A stretch of DNA of 64,000 nucleotides from Candidatus Gemmiger stercoravium (GTDB lineage: Bacteria > Bacillota > Clostridia > Oscillospirales > Ruminococcaceae): positions 1-64,000 of the forward strand of contig DWWE01000052.1 of NCBI GenBank assembly GCA_019119835.1, given 5' to 3'. The position numbers and the translations under genes are program-made. Of the stretch, positions 8,553 through 17,419 are shown one piece after another. Numbering within the stretch: the stretch's first letter is position 1; every line of letters begins with the position of its first letter. The notes below the pieces were generated by a model. That model saw only the letters and a list, made by a program, of their open reading frames with translations, was not told where the DNA came from and did no database searches.

Positions 8553-8634
8553 TATACCAAAGACATTCACTGACCTTTATATACTTTCCCACCCCTCTAT
8601 GCACAAAAGCCCGCCGCAAAGCGGGCTTTTGTGC
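8553..8634 (+). ncRNA. candidate small non-coding RNA
   Basis: The stretch between the consensus promoter and a 14-bp perfect GC-rich hairpin would give a transcript of about 80 nt. It lies in an AT-rich gap of about 400 bp (8338-8752), unlike the surrounding GC-rich DNA. The only frame inside starts at an ATG at 8599 and lacks a good ribosome site. It could also be a leader or attenuator for the downstream YwlG-like gene, although that gene has its own -10 box. Confidence 0.4.
8601..8634. terminator. strong terminator hairpin
   Basis: GCACAAAAGCCCGC pairs perfectly with GCGGGCTTTTGTGC over a 6-nt loop. The T-run lies on the 3' arm. The structure is symmetric, so it may stop both strands. 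Confidence 0.75.
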
Positions 8635-8644
8635 TGTTCGTCTG

Positions 8645-8663
8645 TTGCGGGGTGTGGTATAAT
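8645..8663 (+). promoter_or_regulatory. extended -10 promoter
   Basis: TGG directly before TATAAT (8658-8663) gives an extended -10. The preceding TTGCGGGGTG is nearly repeated before the -10 box at 16580 and, in part, before that at about 35508. Confidence 0.6.
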
Positions 8664-8752
8664 AAAACCAAAGGGAACCATCGGATAGGCGGCGCGGCGG
8701 CAGAACCGACGCGATGCACCCTGCGCCGCCGGACAGAAAAGAGGGAAACGGC

Positions 8753-9319
8753 ATGACAACATCGCCAACTTTTGATCGGCAGGCCGTCACCGCCCAGGCC
8801 CGCCAGGCCGTGCAGGAGCTGCTGCAGGCCGCCGGGCTGCGGGCGGGGGACATCTTGGTCATCGGCTGTTCCAGCAGCGAGATCGTGGGCGGCCGGATCG
8901 GCAAGGACAGCAGCATGGAGGCCGCTGGCGCCGTGCTGGACGGAGTCGCCCCGGTGCTGAGCGAGCGGGGGATCTACCTGGCCGCCCAGTGCTGCGAGCA
9001 CCTGAACCGGGCCATCGTGCTGGAGCGGGAAGCCGCCGAGCGGTACGGCTGCGAGATCGTCAACGCCCTGCCCCAGCCCCACGCCGGCGGCAGCTGGGCC
9101 ACCAGCTGCTGGCAGCGCTTCCGGGACCCGGTGCTGGTGGCGGAGGTCCGGGCCGCGGCGGGCATCGACATCGGCGGCACCCTGATCGGCATGCACCTGC
9201 GCCGGGTGGCGGTGCCGGTCCGGCTGAGCCTTGCCCGCATCGGCTGTGCCAACATTCTGTGCGCCCGCACCCGCCCGCCCTACATCGGCGGAGCCCGCGC
9301 CGTATATCAGGAGATGTGA
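8753..9319 (+). CDS. YwlG / TIGR01440 family protein (UPF0340)
   Basis: 188 aa, normal for this small cytosolic family of unknown function found in Firmicutes. Recognisable features are 'VIGCSSSEIVGGRIGK' near residue 38, 'QCCEHLNRA', and the C-terminal 'GMHLRRVAVPVR' and 'RTRPPYIGG' segments. The ATG follows GAGGGAAA at a suitable distance. It is three bases upstream of the YggS gene, so the two are co-transcribed. Confidence 0.88.
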   Translation: MTTSPTFDRQAVTAQARQAVQELLQAAGLRAGDILVIGCSSSEIVGGRIGKDSSMEAAGAVLDGVAPVLSERGIYLAAQCCEHLNRAIVLEREAAERYGCEIVNALPQPHAGGSWATSCWQRFRDPVLVAEVRAAAGIDIGGTLIGMHLRRVAVPVRLSLARIGCANILCARTRPPYIGGARAVYQEM

Positions 9320-9322
9320 AGG

Positions 9323-10048
<726 letters not shown>

Positions 10049-10070
10049 ACCCCAAAGTTAGGACAAACGA

Positions 10071-10110
10071 ACCCGCCGCCCGGCCTCTCGGCCCGGCGGC
10101 GGGTTTTTGC
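10071..10110. terminator. Rho-independent terminator
   Basis: ACCCGCCGCC pairs with GGCGGCGGGT through a short GGCC-capped loop, followed by TTTTT. It is placed between convergent genes. Confidence 0.85.
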
Positions 10111-10114
10111 AGGT

Positions 10115-10702
10115 TCATTCAATCCGGATCCCGGTGCCTTCCAGCAGGTTCACCACCTCGGGGAAGCTGAACCGGGCGTCCTTGAGCTGGTTGTCGGCCA
10201 GGGTGATGGCGTAGCCTTCGGCGCCGCGGAAGTCGGCTTTGCGCAGGTCGCAGCGGGTAAAGCCGGAGCGCCCCAGGCTCACCCCGCGGAAGCTGGCGCC
10301 GCCCAGCTTGCACTGGTCAAACACGCATTCCCGGAACTGGCAGCGGGAAAAATCAAACCCCGCCAGCGCCAGGCCGGAAAAATCGCTGTACAGGAAGTTG
10401 CACCCTTCCAGCGAAGCGAAGGGCTGGGCCACGGCGCTGCGGCCGGTCAGCCCGCCCCAGGCAATGTTGCGGAATTCGCACCGGTCCATCCGGGCGTCCC
10501 GCATCAGGCAGAAGCTGAAGGTCACGGCGGACAGCTGGCAGCGGGTGAACCGGCAGTCCAGAAAGCTGCAGTTCTGCACCCGCAGCGCCACCCACCGGCA
10601 GCCCTGGAAGGTGCAGTCCTGAAATTCGGCGTCGCGCAGCAGGTCGGCGGGGGCGGAACTGTCAAAGGTCCGCCCCTGGTACAGGGTCTTGGCGGCAGGC
10701 AT
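10115..10702 (-). CDS. pentapeptide-repeat protein
   Basis: 195 aa built of roughly 25 imperfect A(D/N)LxX-type pentapeptides ('CTFQGCRWVALRVQNCSF', 'CNFLYSDFSG', 'CDLRKADFRG'), expected to fold as a right-handed quadrilateral helix. There is no catalytic motif. Such proteins act as scaffolds, or sometimes as DNA-mimic gyrase protectors, but nothing here decides between these. The start has AAGGAGG 8 nt upstream. It follows an ATPase gene by 19 bp on the same strand, which suggests a functional pair. Confidence 0.88.
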   Translation of the reverse strand: MPAAKTLYQGRTFDSSAPADLLRDAEFQDCTFQGCRWVALRVQNCSFLDCRFTRCQLSAVTFSFCLMRDARMDRCEFRNIAWGGLTGRSAVAQPFASLEGCNFLYSDFSGLALAGFDFSRCQFRECVFDQCKLGGASFRGVSLGRSGFTRCDLRKADFRGAEGYAITLADNQLKDARFSFPEVVNLLEGTGIRIE

Positions 10703-10721
10703 GGCGGGGCCCTCCTTGGCA

Positions 10722-11582
10722 TCAGGGTTCAAAAGCGGCCGCGTGGTCGCGGAAAAACTCGTAGTAGGCCCGCACGCTGGGCAGCTCGGTCCAGCGGCGG
10801 GGGCGCACCGGCCGGCTGTCCAGGTCATAGACCCGGGCCCCCGGCATCGCCAGCAGGAAAGGCGAGTGGGTGGCGATCAGGAACTGGCAGTCGTAAAACC
10901 GGGCCGAATCCACCAGGTAGCGGGCCAGTTCCTGCTGGCGGTCGGGCGCCAGGCTGTTTTCCGGCTCGTCCAGCAGGTAGAGCGCCCCGGGGCGGATGCG
11001 CTGGGTGAAGAACAGGAAGGCGCTTTCGCCGTTGGAGTGGGTGCGCACGTTGTGCATCAGCCGGGCCCGGGCGTACTGGCTGTCGCTGTGCCGGCGCGCT
11101 TCCACCGTCAGCTTGAGCCGGTCGTAATCCGCCAGGCTGTTCATCCGCACCCGGGCATAGCGGGCGTCCTGCACCTCTTCCATCAGGCCGTCGCGCCGGC
11201 GGTCGATCCCGTCGTTGATGGCCCGCAGGTCCATCATGAAGTCGAACACGTCGTCGCTGGTCAGGATCCAGCTGTCCGGCGGCAGGGGACGGAGCAGATG
11301 GGCGCTGCACAGGCGGCAGTAATCGGGGAAAAAGCTGGTTGTGTTGAAGGGGGCGCCCCGCCGCAGCCCCAGGGTCTGGGCCACCACATTGAGGGCCGTG
11401 GTCTTGCCCGAGCCGTTGCCGCCGTACAGGATGGTCACATCCGCCAGTTCCAGCTGCTGCAGCTCCCGCTCGGGAAAAAGCTGGAACGGAAAGTAGGAAT
11501 CATAGCAGGTGCGCCTTTGGCGGCAGAAGAACTGCCACTCGGCATTTTCCGAAGCAAAGTGGAATTCGCTGAGATAGATCAT
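10722..11582 (-). CDS. AAA/ABC-type ATPase (AAA_21-like, DUF2813/RecF-type fold)
   Basis: 286 aa. Walker A 'YGGNGSGKTT' is at about residues 48-57 and the Walker B/signature-D-loop run 'ALYLLDEPENSLAPDRQQEL' is near 205. A final switch His lies in 'IATHSPFL'. This is a stand-alone SMC-like or AAA_21 ATPase without membrane domain. The family includes defence and antitoxin-like ATPases as well as housekeeping ones, so its target is open. The start at MIYLSEF has GGGAGG upstream. The structured repeat lies directly upstream (on its 5' side), and the pentapeptide gene is downstream. Confidence 0.85.
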   Translation of the reverse strand: MIYLSEFHFASENAEWQFFCRQRRTCYDSYFPFQLFPERELQQLELADVTILYGGNGSGKTTALNVVAQTLGLRRGAPFNTTSFFPDYCRLCSAHLLRPLPPDSWILTSDDVFDFMMDLRAINDGIDRRRDGLMEEVQDARYARVRMNSLADYDRLKLTVEARRHSDSQYARARLMHNVRTHSNGESAFLFFTQRIRPGALYLLDEPENSLAPDRQQELARYLVDSARFYDCQFLIATHSPFLLAMPGARVYDLDSRPVRPRRWTELPSVRAYYEFFRDHAAAFEP

Positions 11583-11646
11583 GACCTCGACCCTCCCGGT
11601 GAAAAACACCGCCGCCCGCCGGAAGGCGGCGGGCGGCGACTGCAGA

Positions 11647-11872
11647 CTGTTGAAAAAGTATAAAATCCGTCGCCGTCGGCGGACATGCGCCGACGACGGC
11701 GACACCGACAGGGAAATTTTGCGGCAAATTGTGTGCGAGGAGCATAGCGACGAGTGCGCGATTTGCCGTAAAATTTTGTCGAAGGGGATACACAAGGGGA
11801 AACAGACGCGTTAGGCAATTGCCGTGCGCGGCTGTTGCCTCTTGTGCAGCGTGTCGAGTTTCTCGACACGCT
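11647..11872. repeat. structured repeat element, copy 2
   Basis: Complete copy, about 226 bp, ending in the same AGCGTGTCGAG-TTT-CTCGACACGCT hairpin as copy 1. The left end reads CTGTTGAAAAAG..., weakly matching the inverse of the right end (TGTCGAGAAACTC), so short imperfect terminal repeats are possible. It lies next to a GC hairpin (about 11608-11637) between two - strand genes. A degraded GCGGCGGGC...CGACT similarity on the two sides could be an old target duplication. Confidence 0.85.
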
Positions 11873-11936
11873 CAGCCGGCCCTGCGGCGGGCCGACTTGG
11901 CGTATCAGGAAAGTTCAGAATGTTTTGCCGCCGGCA

Positions 11937-13511
11937 TCAGGATTCCTCCTGCCAGAGCCAGTTCTGGCGGGCCCATTCGTCCTGCGAATCCTCGGCGGGC
12001 AGGTCCAGGGTGCGCAGCCGGTCCCGGACCCGGGCGGTCAGTTCCTGCCGCCCGCCCCAGTCACAGCAGCCGCCCAGCAGCAGCCAGTCCACCGTCTGGG
12101 TCTGGCCGGCGGCCAGCCGGTCCAGGTGGACGCTCACGCACAGCCCCTCCAGGTCGGCACAGCAGAGCAGGCTGAAGCTGAGCGCCAGCACCGCCACCGT
12201 GATGCGCACCGCCTGGATGCGCCGGAACAGCCGCACCAGCGCCAGCACGCAGCCCAGCCCCAGCACCAGCAGCAGCCAGGCGGACAGGATGCGCCGGGGG
12301 GTGGGGCCGTACAGCGCGATGTACAGCCCCAGCTTGGCGGCGGCCAGCGCCGCAAAGGCCAGCCCGAAGCCGGCGAACACCGCAAGCCCGGCCCGGTCCC
12401 GGCCCGGGGCGTCGGCCGGGCAGGGGCAGAGGAAGTGGACCGCCGCCAGCACCGCAAAGTTCAGCAGCAGGATGCGGCAGAGCTGCCAGAACCCTTCCAC
12501 CGCAAAGGTGGAGACTTCCAGCGGGGTCAGCGGCACCGGCGCACCCAGCGCGGCGGCGAACTCGGCCGCCTGCACGGCGAAGAAGAGCGCATAGACCAGG
12601 CACAGCCCGCCCACCGCCAGCCGGGCGGTGAGCCGCGGCAGCCGGGGGCACCGTCCCAGCCAGGCGTAGACCTGCGCTTCGGCCACCGGCGGGGCCTTGC
12701 GGCGCAGCCCGCCGCCCGCCAAACCGAAGAGCCAGGCCCCCACCGGCAGCGACAGGGCCAGGTAAAAAGCCTGCTCAAACAGGCGCACCAGGGTCCAGTC
12801 GTCCAGCCGGGGCCAGCGCAGCCACCGGTCCACCAGGGCGCCGAAGCCGGCGTCGGCGGCCGAGAGCTCCCCCAGGGCGTAGCCGCCCAGGAGCAGCGCC
12901 AGCACAAGGCCGGCGGCCAGTTCCCACCGGCGGCGCCGCCGGTCCGGGCCCATCCGGCCGGCGCGGCGGCGGTACGCCCCCTTGAGCCCCCGCCACAGCA
13001 GCTGCAGCCGCAGCAGGAAGTTGCCGAAGGGCAGCGTGAACAGCCCGGCGACGCCGTCCAGCAGCACCATCGCGTTGGCCCGGCCCGCAGCCTGCATCCC
13101 GGTGGCGGCCAGGGTCCAGTAGATGGCGGTCAGGTGCCAGGCCAGCCCCTGGCAGATCCCCAGCGGCCCGGCGTGGGCGCCCCACAGCGCGGCGGCCAGC
13201 CCCTGCAGCACCCAGCACGCCCCCCAGAAAGGCGCGTTGCCGCCGGCCTTGCGCCCCAGCGCCCGGGCCATGGCCAGGACCGCCGCCATGTACAAAAGCG
13301 GAAAGACCGCCCAGGGCCAGGTGCCGCGGCCGAAGACAAGGACCCGGGTGTAAAACCAGGCCAGCGGATAACTGAGGACCGCGGCCCACCCCCAGACCCG
13401 CCGGGGCCCCGGCAGGGCGGCGAGGGGATCGGGCGCGGCGGCGTTGGCCGGTGAAACGGGCGCAGGGGAAGAAAGGGGACGCCCGGCGCCCTCTTTGGCT
13501 GTAGGTTCCAT
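11937..13511 (-). CDS. polytopic membrane protein, DUF4153/DUF4173-like
   Basis: 524 aa with about a dozen hydrophobic helices and a short hydrophilic N-terminus rich in Pro and Ala. The mid-region ('LLRLQLLWRGLKGAYRR') and the C-terminal tail with a 'WLLLGGCCDWGGRQELTARV' segment fit the DUF4153/DUF4173 proteins found beside DUF2975 and YozG-type regulators in Firmicutes. Function unknown. Two ATGs are adjacent; the second is 7 nt from AGGAGG and is preferred (the alternative start is 13514). It is the last gene of a three-gene operon. Confidence 0.75.
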   Translation of the reverse strand: MEPTAKEGAGRPLSSPAPVSPANAAAPDPLAALPGPRRVWGWAAVLSYPLAWFYTRVLVFGRGTWPWAVFPLLYMAAVLAMARALGRKAGGNAPFWGACWVLQGLAAALWGAHAGPLGICQGLAWHLTAIYWTLAATGMQAAGRANAMVLLDGVAGLFTLPFGNFLLRLQLLWRGLKGAYRRRAGRMGPDRRRRRWELAAGLVLALLLGGYALGELSAADAGFGALVDRWLRWPRLDDWTLVRLFEQAFYLALSLPVGAWLFGLAGGGLRRKAPPVAEAQVYAWLGRCPRLPRLTARLAVGGLCLVYALFFAVQAAEFAAALGAPVPLTPLEVSTFAVEGFWQLCRILLLNFAVLAAVHFLCPCPADAPGRDRAGLAVFAGFGLAFAALAAAKLGLYIALYGPTPRRILSAWLLLVLGLGCVLALVRLFRRIQAVRITVAVLALSFSLLCCADLEGLCVSVHLDRLAAGQTQTVDWLLLGGCCDWGGRQELTARVRDRLRTLDLPAEDSQDEWARQNWLWQEES

Positions 13512-13526
13512 CATGGATCCTCCTTT

Positions 13527-13742
13527 TTATGTAGCGTCATCCGGGGTGTATTCCAGAATGTCCCCGGGCTGGCAGTCAAGGGCCCTGCACAGTGCTTCCA
13601 GCGTGGTGAAGCGCACGGCCTTGGCCTTGTTGTTTTTCAGGATGGACAGGTTGGCCGGGGTGATGCCGACCATTTCGGCCAGCTCCCCGGCGCCGATGCG
13701 GCGCTTGGCCATCATCACGTCCAGGTTGACACGGATGGGCAC
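13527..13742 (-). CDS. YozG-like XRE/Cro HTH regulator
   Basis: 71 aa, a single HTH domain: 'IGAGELAEMVGITPANLSILKNNKAKAVRFTTLEALCRALDCQPGDIL'. This is the compact form that is nearly always paired with a DUF2975 membrane protein. The GTG start has AAAGGAGG 6 nt upstream. It lies 12 bp after the DUF2975 gene and 15 bp before the membrane protein, so all three are probably one transcript with this protein as its regulator. Confidence 0.9.
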   Translation of the reverse strand: MPIRVNLDVMMAKRRIGAGELAEMVGITPANLSILKNNKAKAVRFTTLEALCRALDCQPGDILEYTPDDAT

Positions 13743-13754
13743 GGCACGCCTCCT

Positions 13755-14243
13755 TTACACCGTCAGGTCCAGTTCGTCCTTCATCCGGACGGCCTGGGCA
13801 AAGGTATTTTTCAGCACCTGGACGATGAGCGCCATGAACCCCGCCGCAATGCCCATACAGGCGAAGGGGAAATAGAGCACCGCCCCGGCCGGGATGCAGA
13901 TGAGTGCCGCCAGCGCGCAGCACAGCGCGATGTGCCGCAGCGAACGGACGTTTTCGGCGACGAAGACCGCCCCCTTCTCCACCCGGCCCAGCAGCCGGAA
14001 CAGGTTGAAGAGCATCCACAAAGCCAGCGCGGCCAGCAGATACCCCAGCCCCAGCATGACCCAGCGCACGGCAGGCCCGCTGACGGCCACCCGCCCCCGG
14101 GCGATGAGCCAGTCCACAATGGCCGGGCCGCCCAGCGCGACGGCCACGCAGACCGCGAACACCCCCACCGTGACCAGGCGGGTGAGCACGATGCTCCTGT
14201 GTTCGTCCCAGAGCGGGCGGCGGGGTGCAGACGAATTTGGCAT
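13755..14243 (-). CDS. DUF2975 membrane protein
   Basis: 162 aa with four hydrophobic helices. The block 'LLGRVEKGAVFVAENVRSLRHIALCCALAA' is the characteristic DUF2975 loop before helix three. Proteins of this family are membrane partners of YozG-type HTH regulators; the signal sensed is unknown. The start has GGAGG 8 nt upstream, and the frame upstream of it is unsupported. First gene of the operon, with a clear promoter. Confidence 0.88.
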   Translation of the reverse strand: MPNSSAPRRPLWDEHRSIVLTRLVTVGVFAVCVAVALGGPAIVDWLIARGRVAVSGPAVRWVMLGLGYLLAALALWMLFNLFRLLGRVEKGAVFVAENVRSLRHIALCCALAALICIPAGAVLYFPFACMGIAAGFMALIVQVLKNTFAQAVRMKDELDLTV

Positions 14244-14275
14244 ACACAACTCCTCCCTTTTGCTTCCATGGCAGC

Positions 14276-14304
14276 AGTATAACACAGCGGATATTGTTTT
14301 GCAA
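14276..14304 (-). promoter_or_regulatory. promoter of the DUF2975-HTH-membrane protein operon
   Basis: Read on the - strand: TTGCAA, 17-nt spacer, TATACT. It lies in an AT-rich gap 33 nt before the first start codon. Confidence 0.75.
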
Positions 14305-14361
14305 GATGTTTTTATTGCTTTTCGATATATTTTTTCCGTTCTGCGATATTCTGCCTGCCGG

Positions 14362-15231
14362 TCACAGCATCTTGTTGCGGCGGCAGTACCACAGCCCGCC
14401 CAGCGCCAGCAGCGCACAGGCGCAGCCCACCGCCGGATACCCCCAGGGCACCGAGGGGGCCAGCATCCCGGGGAAGTTCATGCCGTACCAGCCGGTGACC
14501 AGGCTCAGGGGCAGGAACACCGTGGTGAGCACGGTGAGCCAGGTGGCCACCTGGGTCTGGCGCAGTTCCAGCCGGGCGTGGTAGAGCTGCCACAACTGCA
14601 GGATGGTGGCCCGCAGTGCCTCGGCTTCGTCCCGCAGCTGGGCGGCCCGGGCCGCAAACCGCCCCCAGCCGGCCCGCTGCCCCCGGGTGAGCAGCCCGGC
14701 CGGGTCGGCCTGCAGGTCCTGGGCCAGATGGGCCAGCCCCGCCCAGCCCACATGCAGCGCGGCCAGGGCCCGGCGCTCGGCCAGGGCGGCGGACTCGAAC
14801 CCCCGCAGACTGCCCCGCTCCAGCGTTTCCTCCAGCCTGTCCAGCCGCTGTTCCAGCGCCTGCAGCGCCGGGGCGGCGGTCTCGGCCCGGCGGGCCAGCA
14901 GGGCCAGCAGCACCCCGGCCGGGCCGGCGGGGGCGGCGTCCAGCGGCAGGTCGGTCAGGGCGGGCGGGGTCTCGGCCGCCAGCCACAGGGCCCGGTCATC
15001 CAGCCAGAAGGCCAGTTTCTCCCCGCCCGGCCCGGGCAGGCAGGCCAGTCCCAGCAGGCAGTCCGGGTACTGGACCACCCGGCTGCCGCCCTCCTGCAGC
15101 AGCCGGACCAGCGCCCCGCACAGCGCCGGTGCGCCGGGACCGGTCAGCTCCGCCGGGTTCAGCACCCGCACCGCGCCTTCCGGCCTCGGGTGCAGGCGGC
15201 CGGTCTTCGGGTCGATGGCATATCGCCGCAT
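14362..15231 (-). CDS. CorA-like divalent cation transporter
   Basis: 289 aa. The C-terminal two-helix module carries the signature YGMNF at the end of the first helix ('VTGWYGMNFPGM'), which marks the CorA/Mrs2 Mg2+ channel family. The cytosolic N-terminal part is helix-rich ('LEQRLDRLEETLERG', 'ATILQLWQLYHARLELRQTQ') but short and divergent, as in many Firmicute CorA paralogues. The ATG has GGGGGAG 5 nt upstream. It sits alone downstream of the RNA methyltransferase gene. The ion is likely Mg2+ (inference). Confidence 0.85.
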   Translation of the reverse strand: MRRYAIDPKTGRLHPRPEGAVRVLNPAELTGPGAPALCGALVRLLQEGGSRVVQYPDCLLGLACLPGPGGEKLAFWLDDRALWLAAETPPALTDLPLDAAPAGPAGVLLALLARRAETAAPALQALEQRLDRLEETLERGSLRGFESAALAERRALAALHVGWAGLAHLAQDLQADPAGLLTRGQRAGWGRFAARAAQLRDEAEALRATILQLWQLYHARLELRQTQVATWLTVLTTVFLPLSLVTGWYGMNFPGMLAPSVPWGYPAVGCACALLALGGLWYCRRNKML

Positions 15232-15295
15232 CCAAACTCCCCCTTTCCTCTGGTTTCCAGTATGGCCCGCGGCGCCCGCCGGCAGACAGCAAACA

Positions 15296-15342
15296 TCCCC
15301 CGCCCGGGCGTGTCGGACGTTTCGGCACGCACAGGCGGGGGA
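15296..15342. terminator. hairpin between methyltransferase and CorA-like genes
   Basis: TCCCCCGCC pairs with GGCGGGGGA, with a smaller CGTG/CACG stem inside. The T-tract is poor on the - strand, so termination may be partial. Confidence 0.45.
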
Positions 15343-15370
15343 CGCTTTGTTTTGATGCGGCGGGCCGCCC

Positions 15371-16528
15371 TCACCCTTCCCGGGTGAAAAGGGCGACCAC
15401 CTCCAAATGGTCGGTGTGGGGGAAAAGGTCCACCGGCTGGAAGGCCCGGGCCCGGTACCCATGCCCGGCCAGCAGGGCTGCATCCCGGGCCAGGGTGTCC
15501 GGGCCGCAGCTCACATACACCACCCGCCGGGGGCCCATGGCCGCCACGGCGGCCAGACAGTCCGGCGTGCTGCCGGCCCGGGGCGGGTCCAGGAACACCA
15601 CGTCGGGGCGCAGGCCCTCGGCGGCGGCCTGGCGCATCCAGGGGGTGGCGTCGGCACAGGCGAAGCGGGCATTTTTCAGCCGGTTGCGGGCCGCGTTGGC
15701 CCGGGCGTCCCGCACCGCGGCGGGGGTCTGCTCCACCCCAAAGACCTGCCCGGCCCCGGCCGCCGCCGCGCACAGCCCGATGGTGCCGATGCCGCAGTAG
15801 GCGTCCAGGACGGTGGGGCGGCCGCTCAGCTCCGCATACGCCAGCGCCCGGTCGTACAGCCGTTCGGTCTGGGCCGGGTTGACCTGGTAAAAGCTGCCGG
15901 CCGACAGCGCGAAGGTCAGCCCGCAGAGGGTGTCCTCGATCTGGCCGGGGCCGTAGAGCACCCGCACCTGCCGCCCCAGCACGGCGCTGGTGCGGCGGGG
16001 GTTGCAGTTGTGGACAACGGTGGTCACCCAGGGGGCCGCCCGGCGCAGCGCCGCCACAAACTGGCGGCTGCCGGGCAGCCGGTCGGCCGCCGTGACCAGC
16101 ACCACCAGCACCTGGTTGGTGGCGTGGCCCCAGCGCACCAGCACATGGCGCAGCAGGCCGGTGCCCTGGTCCTCCCGGTAGGCGGGCCAGCGCAGAGCGC
16201 GGGCGGTCTGCACCACCGCCGCGATGGTCCTGTCCAGGATCGGCGCCTGGAGCAGACAGCCGGACTCGGGCAGCGGCAGCACCCGGTGGGTGCCGGCGGC
16301 ATAGATGCCGGCCGTCAGCCGGCCGCGCTGCTCGGCAAAGCTGGCGATGGCCTTGTTGCGGTAATGCCAGGGGTCGGCGGCGCCCAGGATCGGCGCCACC
16401 GGGGCCAGCGGGGCGAACAGTGCTTCGGCCCGGCGCTGTTTGGCGGCCAGCTGCCCGGCGTAGGGCACCGAAAGCTGGGGGCAGCCGCCGCAGCGCTGCG
16501 CCTGCAGCGGACAGGAAGGTTTGGACAT
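15371..16528 (-). CDS. 23S rRNA/tRNA uracil-C5 methyltransferase, TrmA/RlmD family, lacking TRAM
   Basis: 385 aa SAM-dependent enzyme expected to methylate a uridine in rRNA (RlmCD/RumA-type) or tRNA. Cys residues of the 4Fe-4S cluster site appear in 'CPLQAQRCGGCPQL' and 'ESGCLL'. 'SFYQVNPAQTERLY' and 'VLDAYCGIGTIGL' form the SAM site, 'VFLDPPRAG' is the DPPR base-binding motif, and 'VYVSCGP' holds the catalytic Cys. Most RlmD-type enzymes carry an N-terminal TRAM RNA-binding domain; here the protein starts directly at the cluster, so target choice is uncertain. It is divergent from the flavodoxin-like gene. Confidence 0.92.
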   Translation of the reverse strand: MSKPSCPLQAQRCGGCPQLSVPYAGQLAAKQRRAEALFAPLAPVAPILGAADPWHYRNKAIASFAEQRGRLTAGIYAAGTHRVLPLPESGCLLQAPILDRTIAAVVQTARALRWPAYREDQGTGLLRHVLVRWGHATNQVLVVLVTAADRLPGSRQFVAALRRAAPWVTTVVHNCNPRRTSAVLGRQVRVLYGPGQIEDTLCGLTFALSAGSFYQVNPAQTERLYDRALAYAELSGRPTVLDAYCGIGTIGLCAAAAGAGQVFGVEQTPAAVRDARANAARNRLKNARFACADATPWMRQAAAEGLRPDVVFLDPPRAGSTPDCLAAVAAMGPRRVVYVSCGPDTLARDAALLAGHGYRARAFQPVDLFPHTDHLEVVALFTREG

Positions 16529-16574
16529 GGGCTCACGGCCTTTCGACAGGATGGTGGGAAACGGGGTTGCGGGG

Positions 16575-16585
16575 TGTGATATACT
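16575..16585 (+). promoter_or_regulatory. extended -10 promoter
   Basis: TGA before TATACT (16580-16585). The upstream bases TTGCGGGGTG match the promoter at 8645-8663 almost exactly. Confidence 0.55.
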
Positions 16586-16650
16586 GGAATGGGGGCCGGG
16601 CCGGCAGCGGGCCGGCCGGCTCCGCCTTGTAGGAAACGGAGGTTTTGTTT

Positions 16651-17271
16651 ATGAATGTACTGCTCATCAACGGCAGCCCCCACGCCCACGGCTGCACCGA
16701 CGCCGCCCTGCGGGAGGTGGCCGCCGCCCTGAACGCCGACGGCATTGAAACCACGATCTACCACATCGGCGCCAGGCCGGTGGGGGGGTGCGTAGGCTGC
16801 GGCGGCTGCGCCAAGGCCGGGCGCTGCGTCTTCGGCGGCCCGCCGGCGGAGGTGCTGCCCCTGGCCGAAGCGGCCGACGGCTTTGTGTTCGGCGCGCCGG
16901 TCCACTATGCCACGGCGGCCGCCGGGATGCTGGGCTTTATGCACCGGCTGGCCTACAGCGCCGGCCGGGTGCTGCAGCAGAAGCCGGCGGCGGTGGTGAC
17001 CAGCGCCCGCCGGGCCGGCACCACCACCGCCCTGGAGGCGATGGAAAAGGTGGCCCAGATCTGCCAGATGCCGCTGGTCAGTTCCACCTACTGGCCGATG
17101 GTCCACGGCGGCACCGCCGAGCAGGCCGCCCTGGACGAGGAGGGTATGCAGATCATGCGCAACCTGGGCCACAACATGGCCTGGCTGCTGCGCTGCATCG
17201 AGGCCGGCCGCGCCGCGGGTATCACCCCGCCCCGGGCCGAGAACGCGGCGCGCACCAACTTCATCCGGTGA
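16651..17271 (+). CDS. NADPH-dependent FMN reductase / flavodoxin-family protein
   Basis: 206 aa. A flavodoxin-like Rossmann fold begins 'NVLLINGSPHAHGCTD', the phosphate loop for FMN. A Cys-rich 'GCVGCGGCAKAGRCVF' follows, as in iron-sulfur flavoproteins and NADPH:FMN reductases of anaerobes, then 'DGFVFGAPVHYATAAAGML'. This is a probable electron-transfer or quinone/nitro-reducing enzyme; the four clustered Cys may bind an Fe-S cluster or zinc. The ATG is 8 nt from GGAGG; a TTG two codons upstream is less likely. Single gene with its own promoter and terminator. Confidence 0.88.
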   Translation: MNVLLINGSPHAHGCTDAALREVAAALNADGIETTIYHIGARPVGGCVGCGGCAKAGRCVFGGPPAEVLPLAEAADGFVFGAPVHYATAAAGMLGFMHRLAYSAGRVLQQKPAAVVTSARRAGTTTALEAMEKVAQICQMPLVSSTYWPMVHGGTAEQAALDEEGMQIMRNLGHNMAWLLRCIEAGRAAGITPPRAENAARTNFIR

Positions 17272-17377
17272 GCCCTGTGCGGCGCGGCCGGGGAAGGCGG
17301 ACCCCGCCATCCGGCAAAGGCGCCCCGGGCTGAGGGCCGCCGTCCGTGCGGCAGCCCGCCCGACCCGACACGCCGAG

Positions 17378-17413
17378 GGCCCCGGCAGACGCTTTCAGGC
17401 GTCTGCCGGGGCC
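17378..17413. terminator. bidirectional terminator
   Basis: GGCCCCGGCAGACGC pairs perfectly with GCGTCTGCCGGGGCC over TTTCAG, followed by TTTG. It lies between convergent genes. Confidence 0.8.
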
Positions 17414-17419
17414 TTTGCC

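Noticed and set aside
8599-8688. Possible 29-aa peptide starting at ATG 8599
   Set aside because: It has no ribosome site, starts at the edge of the terminator stem and runs through the next promoter.
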